Shown: positions 61,904-64,000 of the stretch, in pieces
Layout of the letters: the number at the start of each line of letters is the position of its first letter
Position numbering within the stretch: position 1 is the first letter of the stretch
Origin: JAVDCA01 sp035764045
Lineage (GTDB): Bacteria; Pseudomonadota; Alphaproteobacteria; Rhizobiales; Xanthobacteraceae
Direction of reading: 5' to 3'
Length of the DNA: 64,000 nucleotides
NCBI GenBank assembly: GCA_035764045.1
Contig: DASTZX010000453.1
Span: 1-64,000, forward strand
Notes under the pieces: model-generated
Database searches by the model: none
What the model was told of the DNA's origin: nothing
What the model saw: the letters and a program-made list of their open reading frames with translations, nothing else
Translations under genes and position numbers: made by a program

Positions 61904-62857
61904 TCATTTAATCGCCTGCGGGTTGATCGGCGAGCCGGTGCCGCCTGTGATGATGAGCGGCGGGCCGCAGAAGAAGAACTCGTAGATGCCGTCCTCCTCG
62001 CAGTCGTCGGCAAGCTCCTTGAGGTAGAAGATCTCGCCCATGCACAGGCCCATGGCCGGGATCACCACCCAGTGCCAAGGCTGGTTCGCCTCGGTGGTCT
62101 CGTTCGGCCGCACCTCGACACCCCAGGTATCGGAGCAGATCGCCGCGACCTGCTTGTCCTGGCACCAGTAGCAGTTCTCGAACTTGACCCCCGGCGCATC
62201 GCCGCCCGCGTAGCCGCCCCACGTTCCCTCCGAAAGGCAACGTTCCATCTGGCCGGTGCGGATGATGACGAAGTCGGCGCGCCGGATTTCAACGTTCTGC
62301 GCCCGCGCGCATTTGTCGAGCTCCTCGTTGGAGATGCTCTCGCCGTCCTTGAGCCAGGGCACGCCGCGGAAGCGCGCGATGTCGAGCAGCACGCCGCGGC
62401 CGACCATCTTGTTCCGGGAGTGCTCGATGCCGAGCACGCTCAGCCCGCGCGAGTCGATCAGCTTGGCATCGTGGCCGTTGTAGGCCTTGTCCTCGTAGAA
62501 CACGTGCCCGAGCGCGTCCCAGTGGGTCGCCCCTTGGACGCAGAGATTGAGCGTGTCGTCGGCGTAACGGATCTTGTTCCAGTCCTGCTGCCCCGCGATG
62601 GCGTCGGTGCCGGTCGCCAGCATCTGGTGGATCGGATTGAAGCGGCCGCCGAACAGTCCGGTCTGCGGGCCATTGCGGTCGAGCGGGATGCCGAGCGCAA
62701 ACACCTTTCCGGTGCGGATGAGCGTCGCGGCGTTGACGATGTCTTCCGGCGTGACGTGGTTGAGGGTGCCGATCTGGTCATCCTTGCCCCAGCGGCCCCA
62801 ATTCGAGAGCTTCTTGGACGCCTCCTCGATTGCGGCCTTTCCGACTTTGATATTCAT
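61904..62857 (-). CDS. Cyclase family protein (kynurenine-formamidase-like fold)
   Basis: The product has 317 residues. The family metal motif HxGTHxDxxxH appears as VQGATHWDALGHV near 106, with Gln replacing the first His. DFVIIRTGQMER, DAPGVKFEN and the late CMGEIFYLKEL follow the usual pattern. Members hydrolyse N-formyl or cyclic amides, or dehydrate/cyclise small acids. The substrate is unknown. ATG 62857 has GGAGGAC upstream. It lies between the HpsN-like gene and a molybdenum hydroxylase gene on the same strand. Confidence 0.8.
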   Translation of the reverse strand: MNIKVGKAAIEEASKKLSNWGRWGKDDQIGTLNHVTPEDIVNAATLIRTGKVFALGIPLDRNGPQTGLFGGRFNPIHQMLATGTDAIAGQQDWNKIRYADDTLNLCVQGATHWDALGHVFYEDKAYNGHDAKLIDSRGLSVLGIEHSRNKMVGRGVLLDIARFRGVPWLKDGESISNEELDKCARAQNVEIRRADFVIIRTGQMERCLSEGTWGGYAGGDAPGVKFENCYWCQDKQVAAICSDTWGVEVRPNETTEANQPWHWVVIPAMGLCMGEIFYLKELADDCEEDGIYEFFFCGPPLIITGGTGSPINPQAIK

Positions 62858-62973
62858 CGGACGCTGTCCTCCGTCATCCCTGTCGCTTTTAGGTCGTGGC
62901 CGCGATATTGCCGCCGCCGCGGTTACCCGTCTACCGCCGGGACGCGGGGCTGCCAAGCGCCGCAGCTATGCGG

Positions 62974-64000
62974 TCAGATCTTGTCCAGCGCGGCGAGAAT
63001 GCGGTCGGGCGTGAGGGGTATCTCGGTGATTACTTTTGCGCCGAGGGGACGCAAGGCGTCGTTGACGGCATTGACCACGCAGCCCGGCGCGCCGGCCGTG
63101 CCGGCCTCGCCCGCACCCTTGGCGCCGAGCTCGGAATCGGCGGTCGGCGACACCACATGGCCGACCTCGATGTCCGGCATTTCGCCCGCCATGGGCACCA
63201 GATAATCCGCCATGTTGCCATTGAGGAGCTGGCCGCGCGCATCGTAGACGCAGTGCTCGAGCAGCGCTGCCCCGATGCCCTGCACCACGCCGCCCCGCAC
63301 CTGCTCGTCGACGAGCTGCGGGTTGATCACCGTGCCGCAGTCCTCCACGCACCAGTGCTTGAGCAGCCGGACGAAGCCGGTGTCGGCATCGACCTCGAGC
63401 CAGCTCGCCTGGATGCCGTTGGTGAAGGCGAAGGGCCAGCCGCGCGGGACATAGTGCCGCGTCGCCATCAGCTCGGCCTGGAAGCCCGGCGGCAGCGTGT
63501 CGGGGCGGAAATAGGCGATCCGCGCCACCTCGTCGAGACCTAGCCGCTCACGGCCGGTGTCGGCGTCGACCACCGCGCCGTTGCGGATGTCGAGGGCCTC
63601 GGGCGCGGCCTGCAGGATCGAGCCCGCGACCGCAAGCACGTTCGCCCGCAGGGCCTTGCCGGCCTGCCAGGCGGCCTCGCCGCCGATGCCGGCCGCGCGC
63701 GACGCCCAGGTGCCGCCCCCATAGGGAACGTTGTCGGTGTCGCCGGTGATCACGCGCACCTTGTCGAGCGGCACCCCGAAGGCCGTCGCGACGCATTGCG
63801 CGACCGCCGCCTCCGCCCCCTGGCCCTGCTCGGTGATCCCGGCATGGCAGAAGATCGCGCCGGTCGCGTCGAGCCGCACCGTCGCGCCGTCCTGGGAGGA
63901 GATGCGTGCGCCGCCGACGCCGTAGAAGGCGGCCGAGGGGTTCGTCACCTCGATGAAGCTCGCGAACCCGATCCCGCGATGGATGCCCTGCTCGCGCAGC
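62974..64000 (-). CDS. Xanthine-dehydrogenase family molybdopterin-binding subunit, C-terminal part
   Basis: About 342 C-terminal residues are visible; the frame stays open through the right edge of the window, so the start is missing. RGIGFASFIEVTNPSAAFYG, GITEQGQGAEAAVAQCVATA and AKGAGEAGTAGAPGCVVNAV are signatures of the large subunit of the xanthine dehydrogenase/CO dehydrogenase/aldehyde oxidase family. The Glu of GAGEAG is the active-site base. Such enzymes hydroxylate heterocycles or aldehydes using water, passing electrons to FeS and FAD subunits that should lie outside the window. Confidence 0.9.
   Translation of the reverse strand, partial: LREQGIHRGIGFASFIEVTNPSAAFYGVGGARISSQDGATVRLDATGAIFCHAGITEQGQGAEAAVAQCVATAFGVPLDKVRVITGDTDNVPYGGGTWASRAAGIGGEAAWQAGKALRANVLAVAGSILQAAPEALDIRNGAVVDADTGRERLGLDEVARIAYFRPDTLPPGFQAELMATRHYVPRGWPFAFTNGIQASWLEVDADTGFVRLLKHWCVEDCGTVINPQLVDEQVRGGVVQGIGAALLEHCVYDARGQLLNGNMADYLVPMAGEMPDIEVGHVVSPTADSELGAKGAGEAGTAGAPGCVVNAVNDALRPLGAKVITEIPLTPDRILAALDKI

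Overview
The window reads as chromosomal DNA of a high-GC (roughly two-thirds G+C) alphaproteobacterium of the Hyphomicrobiales, most likely near Bradyrhizobium, Rhodoplanes or Pseudolabrys. The evidence is a phasin gene, a tRNA-His of the alphaproteobacterial type (no extra G at -1, A as discriminator base), GGAAC-N16/17-CGTT promoters of the EcfG general stress type, a pqqABCDE operon, two branched-chain-amino-acid-type ABC systems and a Bug-type solute-binding protein. Genes are dense. Both ends cut a gene: a PAS-type sensor protein on the left and a molybdenum hydroxylase subunit on the right. I see no phage, transposase, CRISPR array or rRNA.

Region 1 (1-18.5 kb) is a stress and storage-carbohydrate block. 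It holds a phasin, tRNA-His, a glycogen-debranching-type glucosidase, a PRC-barrel protein, two MFS transporters, a glycosyltransferase, an ABC exporter, trehalose-phosphatase (otsB), two GH15 hydrolases, a glucose-dehydrogenase-like enzyme, a homologue of the sensory-rhodopsin transducer and trehalose-6-phosphate synthase (otsA). Four transcription units carry a perfect EcfG promoter and three more a one-base variant. The block therefore looks like one physically clustered general-stress regulon for making and turning over trehalose and glycogen-like glucans.

Region 2 (18.5-24 kb) has an orphan Bug-type binding protein behind a branched-chain polyamine synthase homologue (bpsA), a divergent GNAT acetyltransferase, an EamA transporter, a dihydroxypyridine-hydroxylase-like flavin monooxygenase and an LVIVD-repeat protein.

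Region 3 (25-44 kb) has a complete five-gene ABC importer (SBP-livH-livM-livG-livF), pqqABCDE, a sorbosone-dehydrogenase-like probable quinoprotein, a diheme cytochrome c, a TPR protein, a DUF1330 protein, then a second ABC importer whose binding-protein gene converges on its livHMGF operon. A cupin, a second flavin monooxygenase and an exported protein follow. PQQ supply, quinoprotein and cytochrome plausibly form one periplasmic oxidation chain.

Region 4 (44-64 kb) is a catabolic accessory zone: an ACMSD-like amidohydrolase, a CocE-type hydrolase, two 3-hydroxyisobutyrate-dehydrogenase-like enzymes, a GlcG/HbpS protein, a maleylacetoacetate-isomerase-like GST, a Gfo/Idh oxidoreductase, a LysR regulator divergent from an unusual M24 protein, a two-domain PEP-synthase-like protein, two D-2-hydroxyacid dehydrogenases, a PilZ protein, an MFS exporter, an SDR, a histidinol-dehydrogenase-like (HpsN-like) enzyme, a cyclase and the molybdenum hydroxylase subunit. 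Short palindromic repeats are scattered between these genes.
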